A DNA stretch of 64,000 nt from Rheinheimera tangshanensis (GCF_014645135.1 NZ_BMLH01000007.1:111334-175333), one strand, 5' to 3'. Shown: positions 36,231-45,763, numbered from the stretch's first letter. Translations and numbers: made by a program. Notes: generated from the sequence alone by a model not told the origin.

Positions 36231-37154
36231 TTAGCTATTCATCCACTGCTGCACCGCAGACACCAGCTCATCAGGGTGAAACTTTGCAATAAACTGATCT
36301 GCCCCGACTTTTTTCACCATGGCTTCGTTAAAGACACCACTTAAAGAGGAGTGCAGAATAATATGCACATGACGCAAATGCTCATTGGCTTTAACTTCAG
36401 CAGTTAAGGTGTAGCCATCCATTTCAGGCATTTCGATGTCGGAAATAATAAGAGGCACTTTTGCTGAAATATCACCACCCAGCTCCTGTGCTTTGGCTTC
36501 GAGCCAGTTCAGGGCCAAGCGGCCATCGTTCACAGTCTCAACATGGATACCTATGGTGGATAACGCACGTTTGACTTGATTTCGGGCCACAGCAGAGTCA
36601 TCGGCTACCAAAACTGTATAATCTTTAAAGTCTATATCTTTGGCTTTTTCTTTTACCGATTCACTGACCGTTTCATCAACAGGCGAAATTTCTGAAAACA
36701 CTTTTTCTACATCAATGATCTGTACCAGCTTATTATCAACTTCTGTCACAGCAGTTAAATAATGTGAGCGACCTGCTCCATGAGGTGGAGGTAAGATTTG
36801 TTCCCAGTTGACGTTGACTATACGGTCCACCCCACCGACTAAAAAGCCCTGAGTATTACGGTTGTATTCAGTCACCAAAATAAAAGCATTGCTTAAATCA
36901 GACACAGGTTTACCTCCTGTAGCCTGACTTAAATCGATCACTGTTACAGGTACACCGCGTAAATGCGCTATACCACGCACATTCGGGTTTGCTCCTGGCA
37001 ACTCACTAAGCTCAGGACAACGTATCACTTCACGTACTTTGAACACATTGATGCCATAAGGCTGAGCACCGTTCAGACGAAACATTAAAAGTTCGAGGCG
37101 GTTCTGACCCACAATATTAGTGCGCTGGTCAATGGAATTCATCAAGCTGGTCAT
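36231..37154 (-). CDS. cheV: CheV-type chemotaxis coupling protein (copy 1)
   Basis: A 307-residue fusion of a CheW-like domain (about residues 12-160) and a response-regulator receiver domain (about 178-300). The receiver shows VLVADDSAVARNQ with the acidic pair, LIISDIEMPEMDGYTL with the phospho-Asp, and FIAKFHPDE with the conserved Lys. CheV couples chemoreceptors to CheA and may buffer phosphoryl flow. The ATG at 37154 follows AGAGG; the frame also opens at GTG 37163. It is a paralogue of 39812-40753 and shares most of its sequence with it. Confidence 0.93.
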   Translation of the reverse strand: MTSLMNSIDQRTNIVGQNRLELLMFRLNGAQPYGINVFKVREVIRCPELSELPGANPNVRGIAHLRGVPVTVIDLSQATGGKPVSDLSNAFILVTEYNRNTQGFLVGGVDRIVNVNWEQILPPPHGAGRSHYLTAVTEVDNKLVQIIDVEKVFSEISPVDETVSESVKEKAKDIDFKDYTVLVADDSAVARNQVKRALSTIGIHVETVNDGRLALNWLEAKAQELGGDISAKVPLIISDIEMPEMDGYTLTAEVKANEHLRHVHIILHSSLSGVFNEAMVKKVGADQFIAKFHPDELVSAVQQWMNS

Positions 37155-37620
37155 ACAATACACCTCTTCACTTAAATAATGTTGCCCAAACAGGCCTGTT
37201 TACAGCCTAAACATTTCTCTGGCTAAGTTAACCAACTAACCATCAGATTTAATTCACTATTTGTCAACCACACTCAACTAGTATAAACGCAAAGTCTCGA
37301 CTGAACTTTGACTAAAATCATGACTTCATCGCGACAAAATGAAAAATACGATAAAAACTAAAAATTAGCAACAGTCTATCAACAGATAGACATACACTTA
37401 CACAGAATAATGCGGTTTGGTTATTAGCATAGCTGGCAAACAAAAGATAAACAGCGGAAAACAAACAAATAAAATGCACTGAAACGCCAACGGCTAAGTC
37501 ACTCTTTAACCTGTACATTCACAAGCCATTACGGTTATGTTTCTGCTTACATTTTTATACTGCCTTACCTGCTTAATTTGTTTTAAGCTGTATGTGTTGA
37601 AGTAACACCATGGAACTCTT
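37155..37620. other. Intergenic region between cheV and the amidohydrolase gene
   Basis: About 466 bases of AT-rich DNA holding the divergent promoters of cheV (leftward) and the amidohydrolase gene (rightward). A 66-codon hydrophobic minus-strand frame at 37318-37518 exists but has no ribosome-binding site or known family. I leave it as an uncertain small membrane-protein frame. No clear operator or terminator was read. Confidence 0.5.
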
Positions 37621-39711
37621 ATGAAAATCAAAGAATTAAGTCTGCTAACCCTGTTGGCATGCAGTAGCAGCCTGTTTGCAGAGGAACAATATTCTTACAC
37701 TATTCTGGTCGATAAGGGCGTAAAAGCCGGCGAGCAGATTGTAAAAGTGAGTGACGAAGGCGAAATTTCTGTCCGGTATATCTTTAAAGACAACGGCCGT
37801 GGACCTGAACTGGATGAGAAAATCAGCTTAAACAAAGATGGCTTTATCACAGACTATCAGGCCAAAGGCAACACCACCTTTGGTTCAGTCATTAACGAAC
37901 GCTTTAAAGTACAAGGCAATAGCGCCAGTTGGAGCACAGGCAAAGATCAGACAAAGGTGAACTATCAACAAAACGCCTTGTATCTGCCGGTCGATGGCTC
38001 ACCTTATCTGTCGTCTGTTGCCATAGCTGCTCTGGCTAAAAGCGGTAAAAACTCTTTGCCTCTGTTACCCAGCGGAACCCTAACTCAGGAAGTGGTTAGT
38101 GAACTTATCGTCGACAATGGCGGTGAAAAACAACAGGTCCAATTGTTAGTCCAGACAGGTGTTGGTTTTGAACCGAATTTTGTTTGGGCAACGCAAGGCG
38201 AAAACCCGCGGCTGTTTGCTTATTTAGCGCCAGGTTACCTTACTCTTATAGAGGAAGGCTGGCAGCAGAATGCCAAAGCCATGCTTGAGATCCAACAACA
38301 GGCTGAAACACAGCTTCTTGAAAAGCTGGCGACCTTACCGAAAAAGCTGAATGGCCTGACTCTGGTTCGTAACGCCCGTATTTTTGACAGCCAAACGCTG
38401 AAACTAAGTGTGCCAAGCGACATTTATCTGTTACGTGGCAAAATCACCAGTATAGTGCCGACAGGTTCGCTGCATAGTCCGGTCGAGCATGAAATCGATG
38501 CAGCCAATCGTATTGTGTTACCAGGCCTGTTTGATATGCATGGCCACTTGTCACGCTGGGAAGGAGCGCTGCATTTAGCAGCTGGGGTCACTACGCTACG
38601 GGATATGGGTAATGACAATGCGACCTTGCAAAGTATGATCGACGAAATAGATACCGATCAGCTGCTGGCACCAACTATAGTGCCAACGGGTTTTCTCGAA
38701 GGGGAAAGCGCCTACTCCGCCCGCAATGGTTTTGTGATTAACGATCTCGCTGAAGCCAAACATGCCATCGACTGGTATGCAGCTCATGGCTACCCGCAGT
38801 TGAAAATTTACAACTCTTTTCCAAAAGACATTCTTAAAGACACAGTCTCTTACGCTCATAGCCGCGGCTTGCGCGTCAGCGGCCATGTGCCCGCATTTCT
38901 TAAAGCAGAGGATGTCATAGCTGCGGGTTTTGATGAAATTCAGCATATTAATCAGTTAATGTTGAATTTTTTAGTGAAACCAGACACTGACACCCGAACC
39001 CTAGATCGGTTTTATCTTCCCGCCAAACAAGTGGCGGATCTGGATTTGCAAAGCAAAGCAGTACAGGATTTTATCCGTTTACTGAAAAGTCACAATGTGA
39101 CTGTGGATCCGACCCTGGCGACTTTTGATTTCCTGAAAAAAACCGATGGTACAGTGGGTGAACCATGGCGCGCCATCGTTACTCATTTACCACCTGATAT
39201 TCAGCGCGCCTACGCCCGGGCTGAACTGGATATCCCGGATGAAGCCACAGCAGAGCGTTATGCGAAATCCTACGCCAAAATGATTGAGTTTGTTGGCATG
39301 ATGTACAAAGCCGGGATCCCTGTTGTCGCAGGCACAGACGAGCTGGCCGGTTTTACCTTGCAAGGCGAACTGGAGCTGTTAGTCAAAGCTGGCCTGACGG
39401 CTTCGGAAGCTTTACAAGTTGCCACGTTAAACGGCGCCCGTTACAGCAACGTAGAACAACATAAAGGTCAGATCAAAGTAGGTTTTGATGCCGACTTGTT
39501 GCTGGTGGATGGTGATCCAACTCAAAATATCAGCGATATTCGTAAGTTGGCTTTAGTGATCACTCAGGGCAAAGCCATAGTGCCGACTGATTTGTACCAA
39601 AAGCTGGGTGTGAAGCCTTTCGTGAAAGACTTTATAAAAATCCGTGATTTTGCACCTGCTCAAGCTCAAGGTGGTGGCAAAACCAGCACAGGTCACCGGC
39701 ATTTGCATTAA
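37621..39711 (+). CDS. Exported amidohydrolase-superfamily enzyme
   Basis: A 696-residue protein with a signal peptide (residues 1-20, cut after SSLFA). Residues 21-240 form a beta-rich extension without recognised motifs. The rest is a metal-dependent amidohydrolase (imidazolonepropionase-like): GLFDMHGHL with the HxH metal ligands, GVTTLRDMGND, RVSGHVPAF, DEIQHINQL with two further His, and GTDELAG with the catalytic Asp. The substrate is unknown, though family members hydrolyse cyclic amides or peptides. A strong terminator follows. Its place between two cheV genes may be chance. Confidence 0.82.
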   Translation: MKIKELSLLTLLACSSSLFAEEQYSYTILVDKGVKAGEQIVKVSDEGEISVRYIFKDNGRGPELDEKISLNKDGFITDYQAKGNTTFGSVINERFKVQGNSASWSTGKDQTKVNYQQNALYLPVDGSPYLSSVAIAALAKSGKNSLPLLPSGTLTQEVVSELIVDNGGEKQQVQLLVQTGVGFEPNFVWATQGENPRLFAYLAPGYLTLIEEGWQQNAKAMLEIQQQAETQLLEKLATLPKKLNGLTLVRNARIFDSQTLKLSVPSDIYLLRGKITSIVPTGSLHSPVEHEIDAANRIVLPGLFDMHGHLSRWEGALHLAAGVTTLRDMGNDNATLQSMIDEIDTDQLLAPTIVPTGFLEGESAYSARNGFVINDLAEAKHAIDWYAAHGYPQLKIYNSFPKDILKDTVSYAHSRGLRVSGHVPAFLKAEDVIAAGFDEIQHINQLMLNFLVKPDTDTRTLDRFYLPAKQVADLDLQSKAVQDFIRLLKSHNVTVDPTLATFDFLKKTDGTVGEPWRAIVTHLPPDIQRAYARAELDIPDEATAERYAKSYAKMIEFVGMMYKAGIPVVAGTDELAGFTLQGELELLVKAGLTASEALQVATLNGARYSNVEQHKGQIKVGFDADLLLVDGDPTQNISDIRKLALVITQGKAIVPTDLYQKLGVKPFVKDFIKIRDFAPAQAQGGGKTSTGHRHLH

Positions 39712-39741
39712 CAGTGTTGAAACGACTTAAAAAATAACAAA

Positions 39742-39769
39742 GGGGTTCATCTGAACCCCCTTCTTTTTT
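39742..39769 (+). terminator. Intrinsic terminator after the amidohydrolase gene
   Basis: An 8-bp stem (GGGGTTCA and its complement) with a 2-base loop in the minimal drawing, followed by CTTCTTTTTT. This is a standard rho-independent terminator on the plus strand. It lies between convergent genes. Confidence 0.88.
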
Positions 39770-39811
39770 CGGCTATTTCTAAAGCTGAGTCTTACCAGCT
39801 ATCAGGCCTGT

Positions 39812-40753
39812 CTAACCTGGCTGCTGCTCCAATTGTGGCTGCAGCCATTTTTGTACGGCACTGGCCAGTTCATCCGGATGGAATTTAGCGATAAACTGAT
39901 CAGCACCAACTTTTTTAATCATCACTTCATTAAAAACTCCACTTAAAGAGGAGTGTAAAATGACATGAATGCCTTTGAGCTTGTCGTTTTGTCGCACTTC
40001 AGCAGTCAGAGTGTACCCATCCATTTCCGGCATTTCGATATCAGAGATAAGCAGTGGTACTTGTGCCGCTAAGTTGTCGGTCTGCCCGGCTTTATTCACC
40101 AGCCAATCCAGCGCTTGTTTACCGTCATTCACCAGTTCAACATGAACGCCCATAGACTCCAGCGCACGACGCACCTGATTACGGGCCACAGCAGAGTCGT
40201 CCGCAACCAGCACTGTGATATCCTTCAAATCAATCTGCTCAGCAGCTTGTTTGACAGATTCGCTGATTTCTTCCTGCATTGGGGAGATTTCACTGAATAC
40301 CTTTTCTACGTCTATGACCTGCACCATACGGCCTTCGATACGGGTAACAGCCGTCATATAATGACTGCGACCAACACCAGCAGGAGGCGGCAACATTTCT
40401 GACCAATTCACGTTCACGATCCGCTCTACATTGCCGACCAGAAAGGCCTGCACATGGCGGTTGTATTCTGTGACCAGAATAAAAGCCGTTTTCAGATCCA
40501 CCAAAGGTTTTCCACCCGTGGCTGCACTTAAATCAATCACCGTAATAGGCTCGCCCCGTACGTGGGCCACCCCTCGCACATGGTTATGAGCGCCGGGCAG
40601 TGAATTTAGCGCAGGACAAGGTAAAACCTCACGCACTTTAAACACATTGATACCAAAAAACTGTGGGCCTTGTAGTCTGAATAACAATAATTCCAGCCGG
40701 TTTTGTCCAACCAGATTAGTTCGTTGGTCTACTGAACTTAATACAGAGGTCAT
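39812..40753 (-). CDS. cheV: CheV-type chemotaxis coupling protein (copy 2)
   Basis: A 313-residue CheW-receiver fusion closely similar to the copy at 36231-37154. Both share SVDQRTN/SIDQRTN starts, GINVFKVREV, LISDIEMPEMDGYTLTAEV and HSSLSGVFNE. The phospho-Asp (in SDIEMPEMDG), the acidic pair (ADDSAVA) and the Lys (IAKFHPDE) are present. It may serve a different receptor set. A GGAGAGGG ribosome-binding site precedes the ATG at 40753. The two copies probably arose by duplication, now separated by the amidohydrolase gene. Confidence 0.93.
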   Translation of the reverse strand: MTSVLSSVDQRTNLVGQNRLELLLFRLQGPQFFGINVFKVREVLPCPALNSLPGAHNHVRGVAHVRGEPITVIDLSAATGGKPLVDLKTAFILVTEYNRHVQAFLVGNVERIVNVNWSEMLPPPAGVGRSHYMTAVTRIEGRMVQVIDVEKVFSEISPMQEEISESVKQAAEQIDLKDITVLVADDSAVARNQVRRALESMGVHVELVNDGKQALDWLVNKAGQTDNLAAQVPLLISDIEMPEMDGYTLTAEVRQNDKLKGIHVILHSSLSGVFNEVMIKKVGADQFIAKFHPDELASAVQKWLQPQLEQQPG

Positions 40754-41105
40754 ATCCCTCTCCTTCGACTTGACACCACCAGCCTCTTAAAGAAGGCCGA
40801 ACAGTTTTTTACTCTGTTACTAGTATAACGCCTGGGTCAGGAAGAGATCAGTAAGTTTCTGCACTGAATAGCGACAACTCCCATTTAATTTTCCTGTATT
40901 TCAAAAGTGGCATGTTGCAGGCATGCACACTCACTCTGCCAAAGATTGACTGAAGAGGTTTGCTCGATCCGAACGCCATATGGCAATGCCTGCAACTCTA
41001 AAAAATCACAAAATGTATCCACCTATTCTCTCTATTTGACTGCATCTTTTTTGTACAGTACAAAATCTGAGGCTGATAGCTATTGGCAATAGTCCCCTAT
41101 TAAAA
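40754..41105. other. Intergenic region between cheV copy 2 and manD
   Basis: About 352 bases with no supported gene. It should include the cheV promoter near 40754-40840. An 8-bp inverted repeat (TTTTGTAC and its complement around one A) at 41049-41065 lies 40 bases after the manD stop on the minus strand, followed by T residues. It could be a weak manD terminator. A plus-strand 61-codon frame at 40907 has no supporting signals. Confidence 0.45.
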
Positions 41106-42314
41106 TTACCAGTTAAACATGGTGCCATCCTCCAACCGGTTCACCGGCAGATAAGCACGTTGGTACGGGTATTTGGCGGCTTTCGCTTCGTCGATATCGA
41201 CACCATGACCTGGTGTTTCACCAATCTTCAAATAGCCATTGTCAAAATGATAGTCATGCGGAAATACGGCGTCTGTTTCCGGGGTATGGCGCATATATTC
41301 CTGAATACCAAAATTCGGCACCCAGGTATCAAAATGCAGCGCAGCGCCCATAGTGACAGGGCTTAAGTCGGTTGCACCGTGGAAACCAGTACGGACATGA
41401 TACAGCTCAGCCAGATGCGCAATACGGCGTAAATGGGTGATACCGCCACCATGCACTATGGTGGTACGGATATAGTCAATCAGCTGTTCACTGATCAGTT
41501 GCTGGCAGTCATGAATAGAAGAAAACACTTCGCCCACAGCAATAGGCGTAGTCGTATGCTGGCGGAATAAACGGAAACCTTCCTGTAATTCGGCAGGCAC
41601 AGCATCTTCTAACCAGAATAATTTATAGGGTTCTAACGACTTACCCAGTTGCGCTGCTTCAATAGGAGTTAAGCGGTGATGGGTGTCGTGTAATAACTGA
41701 TGGTCAAAACCATAAGTCTCGCGCAGCGTTTCAAACAGCTTAGGCACAGAGTTTAAATACTTACTGGTCGACCAGAGGTTTTCAGTGGGTAAATTACCAT
41801 CGGCCGGTTCGTAATACATTTTATCACCCGACACACCATAAGTGCTGGCAAGGCCAGGTACACCAGTCTGAGCCCGAATAGCTTTGTAGCCCATATCGAT
41901 ATAACGCCCTACTTCAGAGACTGTTTCGGCGATATCACGGCCATTGGCGTGACCATACACCATCACACCATCGCGGCTGCGGCCACCGAGCAACTGATAC
42001 AAAGGCATATTAGCAGCTTTGGCTTTAATGTCCCACAGCGCCACGTCTATGGCAGCAATAGCTGTCATACCCACTGGGCCACGACGCCAGTAAGCGCCAC
42101 GATAAAAAAACTGCCAGATATCCTCGATACGGCTGGCATCACGGCCAATCAGGCAAGGGATCAGGTGGTCCTGCAAATAGCTGGCAACAGCCAGCTCACG
42201 ACCATTCAGGGTCGCGTCCCCTATGCCATACAAACCTTGATCTGTGGTGATTTTAATAGTGACAAAGTTCCTGCCCGGGCAGGTGACAATAACTTTTGCA
42301 TCAATAATTTTCAT
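41106..42314 (-). CDS. Mannonate dehydratase family enzyme (ManD, enolase superfamily)
   Basis: A 402-residue enolase-superfamily sugar-acid dehydratase. The length and the full-length pattern match Man[46 protein letters not shown], metal ligands around [19 protein letters not shown] and GEVFSS, and [10 protein letters not shown] near the active site. ManD dehydrates D-mannonate to 2-keto-3-deoxygluconate in hexuronate use. Some family members act instead on D-gluconate or show little activity, so the substrate needs care. It diverges from a GntR regulator with matching operator-like sites. Confidence 0.88.
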   Translation of the reverse strand: MKIIDAKVIVTCPGRNFVTIKITTDQGLYGIGDATLNGRELAVASYLQDHLIPCLIGRDASRIEDIWQFFYRGAYWRRGPVGMTAIAAIDVALWDIKAKAANMPLYQLLGGRSRDGVMVYGHANGRDIAETVSEVGRYIDMGYKAIRAQTGVPGLASTYGVSGDKMYYEPADGNLPTENLWSTSKYLNSVPKLFETLRETYGFDHQLLHDTHHRLTPIEAAQLGKSLEPYKLFWLEDAVPAELQEGFRLFRQHTTTPIAVGEVFSSIHDCQQLISEQLIDYIRTTIVHGGGITHLRRIAHLAELYHVRTGFHGATDLSPVTMGAALHFDTWVPNFGIQEYMRHTPETDAVFPHDYHFDNGYLKIGETPGHGVDIDEAKAAKYPYQRAYLPVNRLEDGTMFNW

Positions 42315-42390
42315 AAGCGTCCTCAGAATCAGCTCGGTTTGACTGCCGCCCGGCCCCTCAGACTTGAATTGTCCGGGTTAACAGATTAAA

Positions 42391-42463
42391 TTGGTCAGGC
42401 CTATTGATTAACACTAACATTTGGCCTGTCCAATTTGCAATATACAAAATTTGGACAGACCAA
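42391..42463. promoter_or_regulatory. Three operator-like TTGG-N5-CC sites spaced exactly 30 bp
   Basis: Between manD and the divergent GntR gene, three 13-bp sites begin at 42391 (TTGGTCAGGCCTA), 42421 (TTGGCCTGTCCAA) and 42451 (TTGGACAGACCAA). The last two have the full TTGG-N5-CCAA symmetry; the first has CCTA. Start-to-start distance is exactly 30 bp, about three helical turns, so bound dimers would sit on one face of the DNA. FadR/UxuR-type GntR regulators bind similar TTGGT-N-ACCAA operators. Confidence 0.75.
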
Positions 42464-42481
42464 AATAAATTTGAAGCCACC

Positions 42482-43219
42482 ATGACACAAACAACAGACT
42501 CACCACTGAAGCTCAATACAGAACGCAGCCAGGCCAATAGCCCCCGCCTGTATCTATTGATCGCCGATAAGCTGGCGCAAAACATTGCTAAAGGCGAACT
42601 GAATCCAGGCGATCGGCTGCCAGCAGAGCGCGATTTGGCGCAGCATTTCGACGTCAGCCGTCAGACAGTGCGTGAAGCCTTAATAGCGCTGGAAGTATCA
42701 GGATTGGTGGAAATTAAACCCGGCTCAGGGGTTTATGTACTGAAATCTGCAGCATTAAAAAGCTCTATTTTGACCGATGACGCGCCGGGTCCTCTGGAGA
42801 TTATGGAAGCACGGCTTTTAGTGGAGGGTGACGCTGCTGCATTAGCTGCAGAGCGCATCAGTAATGAAGAGTTATTAAAACTTAAAGCGTATTTGAACCA
42901 GATGACAGCTTTGGTAGCCGCACAAAAAACGGCTGAAGCCGAAGCTTTTGACGGCAAATTTCATCAGCTAATTGCCAGCGCTACCCGCAATAGTGCGCTG
43001 CAGTCTATGGTGGAATGGTTATGGAGCTTAAGGGAGTCATCTGAGATAAGCAGAGCATTTACAGAAAAAGTGCGCCGCCAGATGGCGGGCCCAAATATTC
43101 AGGCGCATGAAAAAATTTATCAGTGCTTAAGCCGCCGCGACGCACCAGGCGCCAAAGCAGCAATGCAAGAGCATATAGCTCAGGTCACTGAAGCTTATAT
43201 TCTTCTGGTTGCTGATTAA
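42482..43219 (+). CDS. GntR family regulator, FadR/FCD type
   Basis: A 245-residue transcriptional regulator with an N-terminal winged helix (LNPGDRLPAERDLAQHFDVSRQTVREALIALEVSGLV, a canonical GntR motif) and an all-helical FCD ligand domain (about residues 85-235) with metal-site-like residues EARLLVEGDAA, DGKFHQLIA and HEKIYQCL. It probably represses manD and itself until a hexuronate-pathway sugar acid is present. The ATG at 42482 gives the family N terminus; a longer frame would run through the operator sites. Confidence 0.9.
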   Translation: MTQTTDSPLKLNTERSQANSPRLYLLIADKLAQNIAKGELNPGDRLPAERDLAQHFDVSRQTVREALIALEVSGLVEIKPGSGVYVLKSAALKSSILTDDAPGPLEIMEARLLVEGDAAALAAERISNEELLKLKAYLNQMTALVAAQKTAEAEAFDGKFHQLIASATRNSALQSMVEWLWSLRESSEISRAFTEKVRRQMAGPNIQAHEKIYQCLSRRDAPGAKAAMQEHIAQVTEAYILLVAD

Positions 43220-43346
43220 GGACGTGATCGGACAGGTCAAAACGGACTGTCCACTAATCATGATCTGCTAGCTATCTGCTCTTGCAGGGCTGCAGGATTA
43301 AAGGCAAGGACTTTCAAGTGAACAGCTATTTTCGCTTCACTCAACG

Positions 43347-43532
43347 CTAGATTAAAGCGACTTCAATATCGTCTTGATCAAAACCGAATACGTTACCTTC
43401 AAAATCAACAGATAAACGAACACTGTTTCCCGGCGAAGAGATCCGGACAATATGACCAACCTGACCATAACATTCGCTCGTCGAATCAGTAACTATGACG
43501 TCAAGGCCGATAGTCCATAGTGGTTTTGTCAT
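43347..43532 (-). CDS. Small KOW-like hypothetical protein
   Basis: A 61-residue protein with a short SH3-like beta pattern: GLDVIVTDSTSECYGQVGHIVRIS resembles a KOW-type loop with a turn Gly at GQVG, then SVRLSVDFEGNVFGFDQDDIE. Such small proteins can bind RNA, but no function is known. I chose the ATG at 43532 because GGAG lies upstream with good spacing. The frame is open for 38 further codons without a supporting site. It stands alone between the gntR gene and tRNA-Val. Confidence 0.6.
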   Translation of the reverse strand: MTKPLWTIGLDVIVTDSTSECYGQVGHIVRISSPGNSVRLSVDFEGNVFGFDQDDIEVALI

Positions 43533-43765
43533 CAATTTCTCCAAATTTGACGTCAGATCAATACAACAGGAATTGATCGTTGACTGGGGAGTGTACGCGA
43601 ATTGACCTTTTAAAGCGAGTGAAGCTTGTAACTGGTTTTGCTGCACGCCTAGGAATAGGCCTGCTACCTGCTATAAGTCAGCGAGTTTTAAAATAAGCCA
43701 AGGTAAAGCAAGAACATAACAGGAACAAGCTAGAAGTATTTGGAAGTCAATTATGTAATTAGAAA

Positions 43766-43795
43766 TAAAAACAGCACCCGTAAGGTGCTGTTTTT
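43766..43795. terminator. Terminator beside tRNA-Val
   Basis: A 12-bp stem (AAAAACAGCACC and its complement) with a 5-base loop. On the minus strand, the tRNA transcript would end in this stem with its U-rich 3' side. It may also work on the plus strand. Confidence 0.82.
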
Positions 43796-43806
43796 ATTTA
43801 GGAATT

Positions 43807-43883
43807 TGGTGCGTCCTAGTGGACTCGAACCACCGACCCCCACCATGTCAAGGTGGTGCTCTAACCAACTGAGCTAAGGACGC
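43807..43883 (-). tRNA. tRNA-Val (anticodon GAC)
   Basis: A 77-base tRNA on the minus strand that includes the encoded 3' CCA. The acceptor arm pairs GCGTCCT with AGGACGC. The D arm, an anticodon loop reading TTGACAT (anticodon GAC, decoding GUC/GUU valine codons), and a T arm with GGTTCGAGTCC are all present. The sequence closely follows the E. coli tRNA-Val(GAC). A terminator lies just downstream. Confidence 0.97.
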
Positions 43884-44090
43884 ATTGTTGTGTTGCAACT
43901 AAGTTGTGACAACGGGCGCTATGTTATGCAGCCACTGCTTTGCTTGCAAGTATTTTTTTTAAAACTGCTGTTGTTTGCTGTTATTTTAAACGCTTAGTGT
44001 GAAAATCGGCGCTTCCATCCTGAGGCCTGAAGCTATAACGATGATTTCAGTGATATATTCGCCATCATACCTCACCTTTTGGAGTTGCAG

Positions 44091-44495
44091 ATGTTTACCC
44101 CTGTGCATACCTACGAGTTTGCTGAACTGGCAAAACAAAAAATTGCTGAATTTAATGCCTTGCACTGGGATGCATCAAAGCGCCAACAACTGGGCTTAAA
44201 ACTGGAAAACGAGAAAGGTGAACTAGTAGCGGCTTTGGCTGGGCGTACTTTTGGTCACTGGTTTTATCTGGAGTCATTATGGTTAGATCAGAGTATTCGT
44301 GGCCAAGGTATAGGCTCAAGCATACTGGCAGAGGCTGAACAGATTGCGAAGGCTCGTGGCTGCAGCTTTGTGATTCTCGACACACTGGACTTTCAGGCCA
44401 GGCCTTTTTATGAACGTCATGGTTATCAGGTACAGTGGACCCAAACCAACTACCCTTTGACTGGTTGCAAATATTTTATGACAAAACAGCTCTAA
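44091..44495 (+). CDS. GNAT family N-acetyltransferase
   Basis: A 134-residue GNAT-fold acetyltransferase. The acetyl-CoA pyrophosphate loop reads IRGQGIGSSIL (R/Q-x-x-G-x-G/A pattern) after LESLWLDQSIRGQ. The C-terminal part FVILDTLDFQARPFYERHGYQV is typical of small-molecule acetyltransferases. Substrate unknown. GGAGTTGCAG sets the ATG at 44091. The stop overlaps the convergent phosphodiesterase gene by four bases. Confidence 0.85.
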   Translation: MFTPVHTYEFAELAKQKIAEFNALHWDASKRQQLGLKLENEKGELVAALAGRTFGHWFYLESLWLDQSIRGQGIGSSILAEAEQIAKARGCSFVILDTLDFQARPFYERHGYQVQWTQTNYPLTGCKYFMTKQL

Positions 44496-45763
44496 TCTGC
44501 AGGCTGACGCTTTTTAGCGTCAGCTTTAAATACCGTATCTACCCAAGCCGGATCTCCATCATTGGCTGCAGCTTCAATGCCCAAAATGCGGCACATCAGG
44601 TTATACAATTCGATATTGGCAAAAGCCGGGATCTGGCTACCCGATTTGAATACAGGACCATGCCCGATAAAAATGGCCTGCATTTCAGGGCTATTGTTAT
44701 CATAACCATGACTGCCTGTAACAAGACTACGCCCCGGTTTTTCCTGCCATTCTTTGTGTTTTTGTTTTTGCATTAAACGCCAGCCGCTTTGAGGTACAAC
44801 CAATATAGGTGCGATACGTTTGCTGTTCTGATAATGCCAGCGCTCTGGTAATTCTGACTTTTTATAGACTCGGGCTTGAGGTGGCAATGAAGTATTAAGT
44901 TGCTGATAAATCGACTCTAATTCACCAGCTTTAGGAAAAATCGATACTATTTCAGGAGTCCATAAAATAAGAGCAGCTTTCTTTTCATCAAACAGTTGAT
45001 CCAATTCAATCACCTGCTGCTGCGGTACTTTGGCCATGCCATGGTCTGAAACCAACATCAAATTGATGGTGCTCATCAAACCTCTTTGTTCAAGACCTGC
45101 GACTAACACCGCAAGTGCCTGATCGACGTCCGTTATCGCTTCGGCTACTTGCTCAGAATCAGGTCCATACGCATGACCTGCATCATCCACTGAGCTGAAA
45201 TATAAAGTCAGAAACTGAGGGCGTTTCTCTTCTGGCAAATCCAGCCAGGCCAACACAGATTTTACTCTGTCGATGTTACTGACGGAACCATCATAAGCCT
45301 GCCATAAACCGGGCCTCACACCTTTAATGGCCGCCTCAGAGCCAGGAAAAAAATAGGTACCGGTTTTTACACCTTGTTTTTCCGCTGTAACCCAGACTGG
45401 TTCACCCAGCCACCAGCGCGCATTCTTTACCTCTTCAGGTTTACTCATGCGAAACACAGCGTCAAAATCCGTATCATAAATATTGTTTTCCACTATACCG
45501 TGATGAGCAGGATATAAACCTGTGGCTATGCTGTAATGATTAGGGAAAGTTTTAGTCGGAAATGAGGGCTGCATAGCCACCGCAGTGACTCCGTTTTGAG
45601 CCAGTCGATGCAAAGTTGGTGCTTTATACCGCTGCAGATAGTCCTGAGCAAAACCGTCGATAGAGATCAGTAATAAGCTATTTGCTGGTTGTTGTGTAGC
45701 AGGAGAAGCGTTAAGGTCTGGACAAATAAAAACAAAACACAACACCATAAAGAAATTACGCAT
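44492..45763 (-). CDS. Exported nucleotide pyrophosphatase/phosphodiesterase-family protein
   Basis: A 423-residue protein with a signal peptide (residues 1-19, ending NA) and an alkaline-phosphatase-superfamily fold of the NPP type. Metal and catalytic residues: SIDGFAQDY, FPTKTFPNHYSI (nucleophile Thr), SSVDDAGHAYGPDS, LVSDHGMAKV and GSHGYDN. Such ectoenzymes split nucleotide or sugar-phosphate esters in the periplasm. The actual substrate is not clear. It is convergent with the GNAT gene. Confidence 0.88.
   Translation of the reverse strand: MRNFFMVLCFVFICPDLNASPATQQPANSLLLISIDGFAQDYLQRYKAPTLHRLAQNGVTAVAMQPSFPTKTFPNHYSIATGLYPAHHGIVENNIYDTDFDAVFRMSKPEEVKNARWWLGEPVWVTAEKQGVKTGTYFFPGSEAAIKGVRPGLWQAYDGSVSNIDRVKSVLAWLDLPEEKRPQFLTLYFSSVDDAGHAYGPDSEQVAEAITDVDQALAVLVAGLEQRGLMSTINLMLVSDHGMAKVPQQQVIELDQLFDEKKAALILWTPEIVSIFPKAGELESIYQQLNTSLPPQARVYKKSELPERWHYQNSKRIAPILVVPQSGWRLMQKQKHKEWQEKPGRSLVTGSHGYDNNSPEMQAIFIGHGPVFKSGSQIPAFANIELYNLMCRILGIEAAANDGDPAWVDTVFKADAKKRQPAD

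Noticed and set aside
37318-37518. 66-codon hydrophobic frame on the minus strand
   Set aside because: No Shine-Dalgarno sequence, no family resemblance and AT-rich intergenic setting. It could be real but cannot be supported.
40907-41092. 61-codon plus-strand frame between cheV and manD
   Set aside because: No start signals, unlikely composition, and it lies in a normal intergenic region.
43231-43253. GGACAG ... CTGTCC inverted repeat after the GntR gene
   Set aside because: Six-bp arms 11 bases apart with no T-run; too weak to call a terminator or a further operator.
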